Assembly: GCA_017470735.1 (NCBI GenBank)
Contig: JAFUYB010000025.1
Location: 1 to 49,229, forward strand
Direction of reading: 5' to 3'
DNA from: Lachnospiraceae bacterium
Lineage (GTDB): Bacteria; Bacillota; Clostridia; Lachnospirales; Lachnospiraceae
Length of the DNA stretch: 49,229 nt
Shown: piece after piece, positions 7,512 through 17,192 of the stretch
Layout: each line of letters opens with the position of its first letter
How positions within the stretch are numbered: the first letter of the stretch is position 1
Program-made: the position numbers and the translations under genes
The notes under the pieces: model-generated
Seen by the model: the letters and a program-made list of their open reading frames with translations, nothing else
Database searches by the model: none
Told to the model about the DNA's origin: nothing

Positions 7512-8909
7512 TTAAAACGCCAGCTTTTCTTCAAAATACGCCTTCAGGTCTGCGATCGCCACGCGCTCCTGCTCCATTGAGTCGCGCTCGCGGACGGTCA
7601 CGCAATGGTCTTCCTCCGAATCAAAATCGTAGGTCACGCAGTACGGCGTGCCGATTTCATCCTGTCTGCGGTAACGCTTGCCGATATTGCCGCGGTCGTC
7701 ATATTCACAATTGTACCACTTGGACAATTCCGCAAAGACCTTCTCTGCAGGCTCGCCCAGCTTTTTCGACAGCGGCAGCACGCCGACCTTGACCGGAGCG
7801 ATGGCCGGATGGAAATGCATCACGGTACGCATATCCGGCTTCTCCTCTGTCCCGATATTCTCCTCGTCATAAGCAGCACACAGGAACGCCAGCACCACGC
7901 GGTCCGCGCCGAGCGACGGCTCGATGCAGTACGGGATATATTTCTCACCCTTGGCATCGTCGAAATAGGACATATCCTCACCTGAAGTGTCCTGATGCTG
8001 CTTTAAGTCGTAATCCGTCCGGTCCGCAACGCCCCAAAGCTCGCCCCAGCCGAACGGGAACAAAAATTCAATATCGGTCGTGCCCTTCGAATAGAAAGCC
8101 AGCTCCGCAGGATCGTGGTCACGCAGACGCATCTCGTCTTCTTTGATACCCAATGACAGCAGCCAGTCACGGCAGAAACCGCGCCAGTACTCAAACCACT
8201 CCAGATCTGTCCCCGGCTCACAGAAAAATTCCAGCTCCATCTGCTCAAACTCTCTGGTACGGAAGGTAAAGTTCCCCGGCGTGATCTCATTGCGGAATGA
8301 CTTTCCGATCTGTCCGATGCCGAACGGCAGCTTTTTACGGCTCGTCCGCTGGACATTCTTGAAGTTGACAAATATGCCCTGCGCCGTTTCGGGACGCAGA
8401 TACACTGTGTTCTTCGCATCCTCGGTCACGCCCTGGAAGGTCTTGAACATCAGGTTGAACTGACGGATTTCGGTAAAATTGTGCTTGCCGCAGGACGGGC
8501 AGGCAATCTGATTCTCCGAAATGTAGGACTCCATCTCTTCCTTGGTCCAGCCGTCCACCGAAGTCTCTAATGTCTTGCCGTTGTCGTGGGCGAAATCTTC
8601 GATCAGCTTGTCCGCACGGAACCGCTCATGGCATTCCTTGCAGTCCATCAGCGGATCGGAAAAGCCTCCGACATGACCGGACGCCACCCATGTCTGCGGA
8701 TTCATCAGGATCGCGCAGTCCACGCCAACATTGTACGGATTCTCCTGAATGAACTTTTTCCACCACGCCTGCTTGACATTGTTCTTCAGCTCCACGCCGA
8801 GATTGCCATAGTCCCAGGTATTGGCAAGTCCGCCGTAAATCTCCGATCCCGGATAAATAAACCCGCGGTTCTTACAGAGTGCCACAATTTTTTCCATGCT
8901 CTTTTCCAT
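7512..8909 (-). CDS. glyS: glycyl-tRNA synthetase, homodimeric type
   Basis: A 465-residue class II aminoacyl-tRNA synthetase charging tRNA-Gly, of the single-chain alpha2 type rather than the bacterial GlyQ/GlyS pair. Visible features are the N-terminal [20 protein letters not shown], a zinc-like pair of knuckles (CKEC and CPSC), motif 2 in [20 protein letters not shown], motif 3 in [12 protein letters not shown], and the C-terminal anticodon-binding domain. Length is normal for the family. The first of two nearby ATGs is used, with AGGGAG five bases upstream. No T-box lies in the short upstream gap. It is the last gene of the long minus-strand run that contains recO and era. Confidence 0.97.
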   Translation of the reverse strand: MEKSMEKIVALCKNRGFIYPGSEIYGGLANTWDYGNLGVELKNNVKQAWWKKFIQENPYNVGVDCAILMNPQTWVASGHVGGFSDPLMDCKECHERFRADKLIEDFAHDNGKTLETSVDGWTKEEMESYISENQIACPSCGKHNFTEIRQFNLMFKTFQGVTEDAKNTVYLRPETAQGIFVNFKNVQRTSRKKLPFGIGQIGKSFRNEITPGNFTFRTREFEQMELEFFCEPGTDLEWFEYWRGFCRDWLLSLGIKEDEMRLRDHDPAELAFYSKGTTDIEFLFPFGWGELWGVADRTDYDLKQHQDTSGEDMSYFDDAKGEKYIPYCIEPSLGADRVVLAFLCAAYDEENIGTEEKPDMRTVMHFHPAIAPVKVGVLPLSKKLGEPAEKVFAELSKWYNCEYDDRGNIGKRYRRQDEIGTPYCVTYDFDSEEDHCVTVRERDSMEQERVAIADLKAYFEEKLAF

Positions 8910-8972
8910 ACTCTCTCCCTTTCATTGATTTATGATTTCAACGGATTGCTCCGCACTTTTTTACTCCCGCAA

Positions 8973-9698
8973 TCAATAGATAATATAACTCTCCACTTCA
9001 TTCCCGATGCGGATCCGGTCGCCGGCCTCCACGCTCGTGCCTTCGTCGCTGACGCAGGTCACACTCGACGGCACGACGACCGCTACAGGCTGGTCGAGGA
9101 CAACTACCTTTTTTGTGCCGTCCGCTTTGACATCAGCGGCTTTTGCCACCTTGCCCTTTTTTCCGTCACTGACGGTCACGAACGACGCGTTGAACGAAAA
9201 GCCTTCCTTCTGCGCCTGCTCCACCGTTCCCGCAAAGAAATTCAGTCCCGTAAAATCAGCATAGGTCTGGGCGTCCTTGTAGACAGTCTTGAGATAGACC
9301 ACGCCGTCCGACACATCGCATTTCTTGAACTTGACCGCGCCGCCCGTCTTGTTTTCCTCGTTGTAGGCGGCAATCGCTTCTTTTGAATAAGAGACGATCT
9401 CACTCTCCGACACACTGGAATTGACCACATCGACCTCCTCAAAGGTAATGCTTCCATCCGCCTTGACGGTCAATGTCGTCTCAGACGCTTTCTTCTCAAA
9501 TCCGCCTGTCAGAAAAACCACAAGCAGCACAACCGCCGCAACGGCCCCCGCGATCGCCGTGACCAGCCATCTCCGGCGCCGCTTTAAAATGGCGAGCCGT
9601 TCTTTTTTATGCTTGAGCATCGCCTGGTCGCGCGTCATATTCTGATCCGCCGCGCGGCGGAACCTCGTTTTCTTTTTCACCTTTTTCCGGTTGCCCAT
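8973..9698 (-). CDS. conserved single-pass membrane protein of unknown function
   Basis: A 241-residue protein with a very basic cytoplasmic N-terminus (many Arg and Lys in residues 1-43), one membrane helix (about 44-66, WLVTAIAGAVAAVVLLVVFL) and a soluble extracytoplasmic domain rich in beta-prone segments. The orientation follows the positive-inside rule. No known family is recognised and no enzyme motif is seen. It sits between recO and glyS with ordinary spacing. A role at the cell envelope is inferred only from topology. Confidence 0.75.
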   Translation of the reverse strand: MGNRKKVKKKTRFRRAADQNMTRDQAMLKHKKERLAILKRRRRWLVTAIAGAVAAVVLLVVFLTGGFEKKASETTLTVKADGSITFEEVDVVNSSVSESEIVSYSKEAIAAYNEENKTGGAVKFKKCDVSDGVVYLKTVYKDAQTYADFTGLNFFAGTVEQAQKEGFSFNASFVTVSDGKKGKVAKAADVKADGTKKVVVLDQPVAVVVPSSVTCVSDEGTSVEAGDRIRIGNEVESYIIY

Positions 9699-9817
9699 TT
9701 TATCACATCCATTTCCAAACTATCCTGCCACACATATCCCATTATCCCGCGAAACACATTCCCGATGGTTTCACCGTATTTTTACAGCATCCGCGAATGA
9801 GCATGTGCCTGCTCCCC

Positions 9818-10552
9818 TTACAATCCCAAAAACGCCTCGCTTTTGAACTTGTGTTCAACATACCGATTGTAATATTCCCGGGTAATCCGCTCCAGCTCCG
9901 CTTGCGTATCCTCTTTCAGGGTAAACGAAAACAATTTCGCCGACGGCGTCGCTGTGATAAACTGCATCGCGTACAGCACCGATGATGAAATCGCCGTCCC
10001 GCCAAGCCTGCCGTGGCAGTCCTCACAGATCACGCTCCGCTTGTCCGGTGACAGATAAAATAACTGTTTCTTGCCGTCACAGCCTCCGCAGGAAAACACA
10101 TTCGGGTAGTCGCCGTTGATCACAAGCGTTTTAAACTCATAGACGCACCGCACCAGCTCCACCGGAAACTTCCCCGACAGCAATGCGCGGAAAGCCTGAT
10201 AGAGTAAGATCAGCCGCTCCGTCTCGTCATTATTTTCCAGCGAAAAATATTCGGCAATCTCCAAAAAATAATAACCGTACCACACCAGCTCGATGTCTGA
10301 GGTCAGCTCTTCAAAATAATTTTTGATATCGGCTCCGTGTACTGTGTAGGAATCCCTGCCCTCATATACATCGAAATCACCGCTGACGAAGGGATTGGTC
10401 GCCGCGACAAGCTGGCTCTTCGGACGGCGCGCGCCGCGCGCGAAAGCGGAAATCTTCCCGCGTTCTTTGGTCAGAAGCACGATGCGCCGGTCAAATTCGC
10501 CGACCGGCATGCATGAGAGCACCATTCCGCTCAAAAAAACCTGTCCGTTCAC
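9818..10552 (-). CDS. recO: DNA repair protein RecO
   Basis: A 244-residue RecO. It has an N-terminal OB fold (VLSCMPVGEFDRRIVLLTKERGKISAFARGARRPKS), then an alpha-helical domain, and a zinc-binding C-terminal module with CGGCDG and CEDCHG. RecO works with RecF and RecR to load RecA onto SSB-coated single-stranded DNA in gap repair. Its start codon overlaps the era stop by four bases, the usual era-recO linkage in Firmicutes, so the two are probably translated together. Length and motifs are normal. Confidence 0.95.
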   Translation of the reverse strand: MNGQVFLSGMVLSCMPVGEFDRRIVLLTKERGKISAFARGARRPKSQLVAATNPFVSGDFDVYEGRDSYTVHGADIKNYFEELTSDIELVWYGYYFLEIAEYFSLENNDETERLILLYQAFRALLSGKFPVELVRCVYEFKTLVINGDYPNVFSCGGCDGKKQLFYLSPDKRSVICEDCHGRLGGTAISSSVLYAMQFITATPSAKLFSFTLKEDTQAELERITREYYNRYVEHKFKSEAFLGL

Positions 10553-11520
10553 ATCTCATCCTCAGCGCGGTACCCGAAGTTGGCAACCAGGTAATCGCTG
10601 TCCCGCCAGTCCTTTTTCACCTTCACGAACAGTGACAGATTTGCTTTGGCGTCCAGCATCTGCTCAATCTCATAGCGGGCATTCATTCCGATCTTTTTGA
10701 GCATCGAACCGCCCTTTCCGATGATAATGCCCTTGTGCGAATCCTTTTCGCAGATGATCGTCGCCTCAATATCATAAAGCCGTTTGCCTTTGCGTTTTTT
10801 CATCCGATCGATCGATACCGCAATGCCGTGCGGCACCTCCTGCTGCAATGCGTGGAGCGCCTTTTCCCGGATAAACTCCGCCACCAGCTGCCGCTGGGGC
10901 TGGTCGGTCACCATATCCTCATCGAAATACATCGGTCCATAGGGCAGGTAATCAAAGATCACATCCGGCAGCATCTCGCATCCGTCACCCCGCCTGGCCG
11001 AAATCGGCACGATCTCCGCAAAATCCATCAGCCTTTGGTAGTGGTCGATCACTGGCAGCAATGCCTCTTTTGCCTTTGTATCGATTTTATTGATGATCAG
11101 AATGACCGGTATGTCAACATTTTTCAGCTGCTCCGCAATCCGCCGGTCGCCCGGCCCCGGTTCATCATCCGGCTCCACCAGCCACAGGATCACATCCACA
11201 TCACGGATCGCGGACTGCGTGACGCGGACCATGTACTCACCAAGCTTGTTCTTTGCCTGATGAATGCCGGGCGTGTCCACAAAGACGATCTGGCCTCTGC
11301 CGCTCTCCGTATAGACGCTCGTGATCCGGTTGCGCGTCGTCTGCGGTTTGTTTGAGGTGATCGCGACCTTCTGTCCGACCAGAAAATTCATCAGCGTCGA
11401 TTTGCCGACATTCGGACGGCCGATGATCGTCACAAAACCGCTCCGGAAATCGCCGTAATCAGGACTGTTCAGCTCTTGCAACAGTGACTGCGCGTCAAAG
11501 GAATCAGAAGACGGACTCAT
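10549..11520 (-). CDS. era: GTPase Era
   Basis: A 323-residue Era GTPase, involved in 16S rRNA maturation and 30S assembly. G1 is GRPNVGKST, G3 is DTPG, G4 is NKID, and the KH RNA-binding domain near the C-terminus carries GIIIGKGGSMLKKIG. An N-terminal extension of about 25 residues (MSPSSDSFDAQSLLQE and on) precedes the usual start of the fold and is unusual but harmless in appearance. It overlaps both neighbours by four bases: the M16C peptidase upstream and recO downstream. Confidence 0.96.
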   Translation of the reverse strand: MSPSSDSFDAQSLLQELNSPDYGDFRSGFVTIIGRPNVGKSTLMNFLVGQKVAITSNKPQTTRNRITSVYTESGRGQIVFVDTPGIHQAKNKLGEYMVRVTQSAIRDVDVILWLVEPDDEPGPGDRRIAEQLKNVDIPVILIINKIDTKAKEALLPVIDHYQRLMDFAEIVPISARRGDGCEMLPDVIFDYLPYGPMYFDEDMVTDQPQRQLVAEFIREKALHALQQEVPHGIAVSIDRMKKRKGKRLYDIEATIICEKDSHKGIIIGKGGSMLKKIGMNARYEIEQMLDAKANLSLFVKVKKDWRDSDYLVANFGYRAEDEM

Positions 11521-14420
11521 AGGCTTCGCACCTCGTCAAACAGCTTCTCATTTTCCTGAATGGCTTCTTCATTGCCGATCGTGCAGACATACCCTTCGTC
11601 CGTCACCGACCGGATCACCTCCGAAAGCGCGCGGATATCCTCAACCGTGCACGAAAGCACTTCATCCCTCTCCTTTTGCAGCCGTTCCTCGGTCATGCCG
11701 GTCAGGTACGCCGTCAGAGAGCGCATGCCTTCCTGCGACGGCGTCAGCGGCGTATCCATTCCGCTGACCGTCCCGATCACGTATTTTCTCATATCACGGT
11801 CCGACGCCTCAAAGGAAGCCAGATAATCCGCCGTCCCTTTAAAGATATCGTAGGTCTCCGCCAGATTCGGGTCGCGGTACGATGAGAACATCACATTGCC
11901 GTTTCGTGAAAATGTGCTCATACAGCCATACGCGCCTCCCTTGACGCGGATATTGATCCAGAAATATTCGTAATTCAACAGCACCCGAAGCACCTTCATC
12001 GCGCCGCTGTACCCAAAGCCGTGCCGACGGAAATTGCCCGCTGCCGATACATATTGCACCTGAGCCGCCGTGCCGATGCCCTCATTCCGGTGCTCCGGCT
12101 GTGCCGTCTTTCCGGTCAGCATGTCGCCCGCAAACAGCTTCTCAAAAAATGCAGGCAGCCGTTTCCGCAACGGCTCATAACCGTTCTGCTCACAGATTGC
12201 CGACACCGTCAGCCGCTCCCTGGTAAACAGCCACTGGCAAAGCTTTTTGCATTCCTCCTGGAATGGCTGGATCCTTTCCTCAAAATGCTCTGAAAAGTCC
12301 TTGACATATTCGTAATACGCAATCCCTGAAATCTCGTCCAGGCGCTTCAAATTCTCTGCGAAATAACTGCCTGCGCGGTAAGCGGACAGCGTATGCCCCG
12401 CGCTCATCAGCTTCATCTGCATCGACGATACTTCCTGCAGGAGCAGCTCTTTTAGACGCTTCTCATCCGCAAAATCCGACGCAAACAGCATCTCATCCAA
12501 AAGCTCAAATGCCTTCTCCTCTTCCTCGTAGAGATATTTGATATGCACCTCGGCAAAGAAACGGAAGGTTCCGTCATCCTTCGCGTACAGCTTCGGAATC
12601 ACGCTCACGCCGCCCGTGTGAAGATTGACTTCGTTGGAAAATGCCGTGTAGGAATAATTTGCCGTATCCACGAAGCCCAGCAGCCGTGTAAAAAGCGACA
12701 GCTCCGGCACCAAAACCGCTTCACCGTCCTTGATCTCAAACAAAAACGACAAATACTGTATCCCATGCGTGTCCAGCTTTGCATAAACGACCGGCGTCTC
12801 GTCCAGCTCGTCAACACGGTTACAGAACGGACGCACCTGCTGCCGCAGATCCTTCCGCTCCAAAAGCGGCAATGTCAAAAGCTCCTCCTGCGTCGATGGC
12901 GTCGCCTGGTATTCCTTTAAGTGCGCCGTCTCCGCGATCAGCTCTTCCTTTTCCTTTTCTGAAAGCGTCTCTTTGTAGTCTGACAGCTTCTTGCGCAAGC
13001 TCTCATCCCGCTCCTGCGTCAGACCCTTTTTCGGCTCGACGATCACGACCGACGCATGGTGATTGTCCAGCAAGTAATCCCGAATCAGCTGTTCAAAATA
13101 TCCGCTGTCCAGATCCGCTTTTAATTCCTGCAGCACCCGAAGCCCGTCCAGATGCAAAAACGGCGCGTCGCCGTCGTAAAGCCAGCTGTCCAGCGCATTC
13201 AGACCGTACAGAAGTCCCTTGGGATACGAACCGAAATCCGCCTCACGGATCTTAAACTCGGTGCTGTTGATCGCAGCCAAAAGCGTCTTGCGGTCAAGAC
13301 CGCCATCCGCCTGCTCCCTGCACACATCCTCAATGATCTTTAAAAATTCCGCTTCCCGGTCGATGTCCGTTCCCTTTGCGATCACCGAAAAAACCGGCTG
13401 CAAGGTTCCGTTGTCGTATCCGCCTAAAATATCCTTTCCGATTCCCGCATCCACCAGCGCTTTGCGGATCGGCGCGCCCGGCGAAGACAGCAGCGCGTAA
13501 TCCAACAGTTCAAACGCCGCGTAAAGCTTCTGGTCGAGCACATCGCCGATCACCATATTGTAGGAAAGGTAGGTCGCCTCTTTTTCATCGTCCGTGCTCG
13601 CGATCGGATAATCCTGCGTGATGCGGATGGGTTTGTCAAAGGGCTTTTGCATGGCGATTTCCGAGTCCACTTCGATCCGGTCATAATGCGACAGATACGC
13701 TTCGTCCAGCCAATGCAGCCGTTCTGCCATGTCCATATCGCCGTACAGATAAATATAGGAATTTGCCGGATGGTAATACATCGCGTGGAATTCCAAAAAC
13801 TTTTCATAGGAAAGCTGCGGAATGTCATCCGGATCGCCGCCCGACTCGTACTGGTAGGCCGTATCCGGAAACAGGGAATTCAATATCGCGCGCGAAAGCA
13901 CATCATCCGGTGAGGAAAACGCGCCCTTCATCTCATTGTAGACCACGCCGTTTAAGGTCAGCTCCCCGTCCGGGGACTCCAATTCGTAATGCCACCCCTC
14001 CTGCTTGAAAATCTCGGGGTGCTTGGCAATGTTCGGATGCAGCACCGCATCCATGTAGACATCCATCAGATTCGCGAAATCCTTGTCGTTGGTGCTCGCG
14101 ATCGGATAGACCGTCTTGTCCGGATAGGTCATCGCGTTCAAAAAGGTGTTCATCGACCCTTTCGCCAGCTCAACAAACGGATCCTTGATCGGATACTTAT
14201 CTGAACCGCAGAGCACCGAGTGCTCGGTAATGTGCGCCGTCCCGCAGGAGTCGATCGGCGGCGTACGGAATCCGATGTAGAATACCTTGTTCTCATCGTC
14301 ATTTTCCAGCAGCACAAGACGCGCCCCGCTCTTTTTATGGCGCAGCAGATAGCCGTCCGACCGCAGATCGGGCAGCGTCTCTTTTGAAATCAGTTCATAA
14401 GTGTCCGGTATTTGAATCAT
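11517..14420 (-). CDS. M16C family zinc metallopeptidase (presequence-protease/insulinase-like)
   Basis: A 967-residue peptidase of the M16C type (PreP-like). The inverted zinc motif is HITEH (His63, Glu66, His67), with a third ligand in YNEMKGA (Glu163), followed by the family block GSMNTFLNAMTYPDKTVYP. The protein has the expected two homologous halves forming a closed chamber that degrades unfolded peptides. There is no signal peptide, so it is cytoplasmic. It is translationally coupled to era (four-base overlap). Length and catalytic residues are complete, so activity is expected; the natural substrates are unknown. Confidence 0.92.
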   Translation of the reverse strand: MIQIPDTYELISKETLPDLRSDGYLLRHKKSGARLVLLENDDENKVFYIGFRTPPIDSCGTAHITEHSVLCGSDKYPIKDPFVELAKGSMNTFLNAMTYPDKTVYPIASTNDKDFANLMDVYMDAVLHPNIAKHPEIFKQEGWHYELESPDGELTLNGVVYNEMKGAFSSPDDVLSRAILNSLFPDTAYQYESGGDPDDIPQLSYEKFLEFHAMYYHPANSYIYLYGDMDMAERLHWLDEAYLSHYDRIEVDSEIAMQKPFDKPIRITQDYPIASTDDEKEATYLSYNMVIGDVLDQKLYAAFELLDYALLSSPGAPIRKALVDAGIGKDILGGYDNGTLQPVFSVIAKGTDIDREAEFLKIIEDVCREQADGGLDRKTLLAAINSTEFKIREADFGSYPKGLLYGLNALDSWLYDGDAPFLHLDGLRVLQELKADLDSGYFEQLIRDYLLDNHHASVVIVEPKKGLTQERDESLRKKLSDYKETLSEKEKEELIAETAHLKEYQATPSTQEELLTLPLLERKDLRQQVRPFCNRVDELDETPVVYAKLDTHGIQYLSFLFEIKDGEAVLVPELSLFTRLLGFVDTANYSYTAFSNEVNLHTGGVSVIPKLYAKDDGTFRFFAEVHIKYLYEEEEKAFELLDEMLFASDFADEKRLKELLLQEVSSMQMKLMSAGHTLSAYRAGSYFAENLKRLDEISGIAYYEYVKDFSEHFEERIQPFQEECKKLCQWLFTRERLTVSAICEQNGYEPLRKRLPAFFEKLFAGDMLTGKTAQPEHRNEGIGTAAQVQYVSAAGNFRRHGFGYSGAMKVLRVLLNYEYFWINIRVKGGAYGCMSTFSRNGNVMFSSYRDPNLAETYDIFKGTADYLASFEASDRDMRKYVIGTVSGMDTPLTPSQEGMRSLTAYLTGMTEERLQKERDEVLSCTVEDIRALSEVIRSVTDEGYVCTIGNEEAIQENEKLFDEVRSL

Positions 14421-14452
14421 ATTTACCTCTCTATCTCGTGAATATAAATCGG

Positions 14453-14499
14453 ATTTCGCTCTGCGAAATTCGGTGCGAGGTGCCTTTCCTTTTGCACCG
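14453..14499. repeat. two adjacent hairpins between DUF1015 and M16C genes
   Basis: ATTTCGC/GCGAAAT (arms 14453-14459 and 14463-14469, three-base loop) is followed directly by CGGTGC/GCACCG (14471-14476 and 14494-14499). Neither has a downstream U-run on the minus strand, so they look like mRNA stability or processing elements rather than intrinsic terminators. Confidence 0.5.
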
Positions 14500-14517
14500 A
14501 GTCACATCCTCCGGGTA

Positions 14518-14545
14518 TTCATTCACGCTCAATTTCGTGAATGAA
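14518..14545 (-). repeat. 10-bp perfect inverted repeat spanning the DUF1015 stop codon
   Basis: Arms 14518-14527 and 14536-14545 (TTCATTCACG) are perfectly complementary with an eight-base loop. The hairpin uses the last codons and the TGA stop of the gene. It lies just upstream of the hairpin pair at 14453-14499. Confidence 0.6.
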
Positions 14546-15769
14546 CAGCCCGCTGCGTAATTTTGGCTCAAACCAGGTCGATTTCGGCGGCATCAGAAGC
14601 CCTGCATCCGCTACGGCAAACAGCTCATCCATCGAAGTCGGATACATCGCAAAAGCGACCTTCATATTGTCCTTTTCGCAGCGCGACTCCAAGCCCTCCA
14701 GCCCGCGGATCCCGCCGACAAAACCGATCCGCTTGTCCTTTGACGGATCCCCGATCGCAAAGACCGGCTCCAAAATGTACTTCTGAAGCAACGACACATC
14801 CATCCCCTCGACCGGATCGTCATTTTTGATGTCCTCGTGGAATTCGTACAGATACCACTTGTCCGCCATGAACATCGAAAACTGTCCTTTTTTCTCAGGA
14901 TGAATGCCGAAAAAGTCCTCACGGAGCAATGTCGCGTGCTTCTCCATCGCTGCCAGAACCTTTGCCGGGGTCAGCCAGTTCAGATCCTTGACCACCCTAT
15001 TATAATCCAGGATCCGAAGCTCCTCCTGCGAGAAAAGCACCGACAGAAAATAATTGTATTCCTCCCGTCCCGTCTGACGCGGATGGGACGCGCGGCGCAT
15101 CTGTGACACGCGGATCGCCGAAGCCGCCCGATGGTGCCCGTCCGCAATATAGACCTCCGGAATATTGCCGAACGCAAAGGTGATATTGTCGATGTCCTTT
15201 CCGTCACGGATCACAAATACCCGGTGCCGGATGCCGTCGTCCGATGTGAAATCGTAAACCGGCTGCTCGTTTTCCTTTGTTTTTTTGATGATGCCCTCGA
15301 TCGTGTTGTTGTGGCGGTGCGCCAGAAAAATCGGTCCGGTCTGCGCCGATGTCGTATCCACATGGCTGATCCGGTCCTGCTCCTTGTCCGCCCGCGTATT
15401 CTCATGCCGCTTGACCACGCCATTTTCATAATCATCCACCGACACGCAGCCTACGATCCCGCTCTGCACACGACCATCCATCGTCAGTTCGTAGAGATAA
15501 TAGCGGGGCTCCTCTTCACGAATGAAATCGCCGTCCGCGATCATCTGCTGCAGCAGCTCATCCGCCTTTTGGTACACCTGCGGCTCATAAGTCCCCACAC
15601 TGTCGTCAAAATTGGTCTCCGCACGGTCAATGCGCAGAAACGACAGCGGATGATTCGCAATCTCCATCTTCGCTTCCTTCCGCGTGTACACATCATACGG
15701 AAGCGCCGCAATCTCCTTTGCCTTCTCAGGTACAGGCCGTATTGCACAAAACGGTTTCACTGTTGCCAT
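14519..15769 (-). CDS. DUF1015 family protein
   Basis: A 416-residue member of the DUF1015 family, recognised from the N-terminal pattern VKPFCAIRPVPEKAKEIAALPYDVY, the HPLSFLRIDRAE block and YIADGHHRAASA. These proteins are often found beside serA and serC in Clostridia, as here, and their biochemical role is not established in my knowledge; a link to serine metabolism is inferred from position. No membrane segment or signal peptide is visible. The ribosome site (AAGGG) is about eleven bases before the ATG, which is a little long. Confidence 0.88.
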   Translation of the reverse strand: MATVKPFCAIRPVPEKAKEIAALPYDVYTRKEAKMEIANHPLSFLRIDRAETNFDDSVGTYEPQVYQKADELLQQMIADGDFIREEEPRYYLYELTMDGRVQSGIVGCVSVDDYENGVVKRHENTRADKEQDRISHVDTTSAQTGPIFLAHRHNNTIEGIIKKTKENEQPVYDFTSDDGIRHRVFVIRDGKDIDNITFAFGNIPEVYIADGHHRAASAIRVSQMRRASHPRQTGREEYNYFLSVLFSQEELRILDYNRVVKDLNWLTPAKVLAAMEKHATLLREDFFGIHPEKKGQFSMFMADKWYLYEFHEDIKNDDPVEGMDVSLLQKYILEPVFAIGDPSKDKRIGFVGGIRGLEGLESRCEKDNMKVAFAMYPTSMDELFAVADAGLLMPPKSTWFEPKLRSGLFIHEIERE

Positions 15770-16017
15770 AATATTCGTGTCCCTTCTAGAATTATTTCTA
15801 TTACTATCAAGGTTCTAAGCATGGATGTTGATAATACGATATTTTTCCTTAAAGGAAATGGAGACGAAATCCACTGCTTACGGAGACAAAATTCTTTAAA
15901 TGCGACCTCATGGGAGCATTTCCAAAGAATTGCTGTCGCAGTTGGCAGTTAGTTCGTCGGAATGTTTTGACTGCGGAAAATATATCGTATTTCCAGCATC
16001 AATGCGTAGTCCTTATG
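15770..16017. other. intergenic region between serA and DUF1015, possible small-gene remnant
   Basis: A 248-base gap. On the plus strand, ATG at 15821 with AAGG eight bases upstream opens a 43-codon frame ending at 15952. The overlapping +1 frame continues as a protein-like tail (ECFDCGKYIVFP) to about 16020. Together they could be a frameshifted small gene, but no family is recognised and the case is weak. No clear promoter for DUF1015 was fixed. Confidence 0.25.
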
Positions 16018-17181
16018 TTATTTAATTACCCTGACCCGAATCACCTCAGGAATCTTATTCAGCTTCTCAATCGCCTTCTTCGTCACCGGCGTATCCAGAT
16101 CCAGCATCGCGTAAGCCAATGTCCCGCGCGTCTTATTGAACATATCCGACACATTGATATCATCATCGCCCATGATCTTCGTGTACTGCGCGATCACGCC
16201 ACGCACATTCTGGTGCATGATCGCCACGCGGCCTGCCCTGGGCGGGCGTCCCATATCGCAGTCCGGGAAATTGACCGAATTGATGATGTTGCCGTTTTCC
16301 AGATAATCCATGATCTGCTCGACCGCCATAACCGCGCAATTGTCTTCGGCTTCCGCCGTCGAAGCGCCGAGATGCGGCGTCAGGATCACGCCCTTTTTGC
16401 CTGCCGTCGTCGTGTTCGGGAAATCCGATACATATTTGCGCACCTTGCCACGCTCGATCGCGGCAAGCACCTCCGGCTCGTCCACCAACAGGTCACGGGC
16501 GAAATTCAGGATAACCACGCCGTCCTTCATCATCTCCAGCGCTTCCTTGTTGATCATCCGCCGCGTGTCATCCATCAGCGGCACATGGATCGTAATGTAA
16601 TCACACTGCTTGTAAATGTCCTGCACACTGTCGATATGACGGACACTCCGCGACAAATTCCAGGCCGCCCGCACCGAAATGAACGGATCATAGCCATAGA
16701 CCTCCATGCCGAAATGCGTCGCCGCATTTGCCACGCGCACGCCGATCGCGCCAAGCCCGATCACGCCGAGCTTCTTGCCGTACAGCTCTGTCCCCGCGTA
16801 ATTCTTTTTCGCCTTTTCCATCGCGCTTGCGATTTCCTTGTCATCCGCATTCTCCGCAACCCACTCGTTGCCGCCGATGATGTCGCGTCCCGCCAAAAGC
16901 ATTCCGGCAAAGACCATCTCCTTGACCGCATTCGCATTCGCGCCGGGCGTATTGAACACGACGATTCCGTGCTCCGCACAGTCCTGGATCGGAATATTGT
17001 TCACGCCTGCGCCCGCGCGCGCCACAGCCAGCAGCCTCTCATGAAACTGCATCTCATGCAGCCTCGCGCTCCGCACCAAAATCGCGTCCGCGTCCTTTAC
17101 ATCCTTCGTTTCCTGATAGTCCTTTGTGAATAACGAAGTCCCCTTCTCCGAAATAGGATTTTGACAGTTATACAAATACAT
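16018..17181 (-). CDS. serA: D-3-phosphoglycerate dehydrogenase with C-terminal ACT domain
   Basis: A 387-residue SerA catalysing the NAD-dependent oxidation of 3-phosphoglycerate, the first step of serine synthesis. The Rossmann motif is GLGAIGVRVANAA followed by YDPF. The catalytic Arg is in NFARDLLVD and the His in LTPHLGAST. The C-terminus (about 318-387: NVRGVIAQYTKIMGDDDINV and on) is a serine-sensing ACT domain, so feedback inhibition is possible. It follows serC by 11 bases with AAGGAG seven bases before the ATG, so serC-serA form one unit. Confidence 0.95.
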   Translation of the reverse strand: MYLYNCQNPISEKGTSLFTKDYQETKDVKDADAILVRSARLHEMQFHERLLAVARAGAGVNNIPIQDCAEHGIVVFNTPGANANAVKEMVFAGMLLAGRDIIGGNEWVAENADDKEIASAMEKAKKNYAGTELYGKKLGVIGLGAIGVRVANAATHFGMEVYGYDPFISVRAAWNLSRSVRHIDSVQDIYKQCDYITIHVPLMDDTRRMINKEALEMMKDGVVILNFARDLLVDEPEVLAAIERGKVRKYVSDFPNTTTAGKKGVILTPHLGASTAEAEDNCAVMAVEQIMDYLENGNIINSVNFPDCDMGRPPRAGRVAIMHQNVRGVIAQYTKIMGDDDINVSDMFNKTRGTLAYAMLDLDTPVTKKAIEKLNKIPEVIRVRVIK

Positions 17182-17192
17182 TATTTTTCTCC

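Noticed and set aside
15910..17133. 407-codon plus-strand open frame opposite serA
   Set aside because: It is fully antisense to a strong serA match, with no ribosome site and a His/Arg/Ile-rich composition typical of antisense frames in GC-rich genes.
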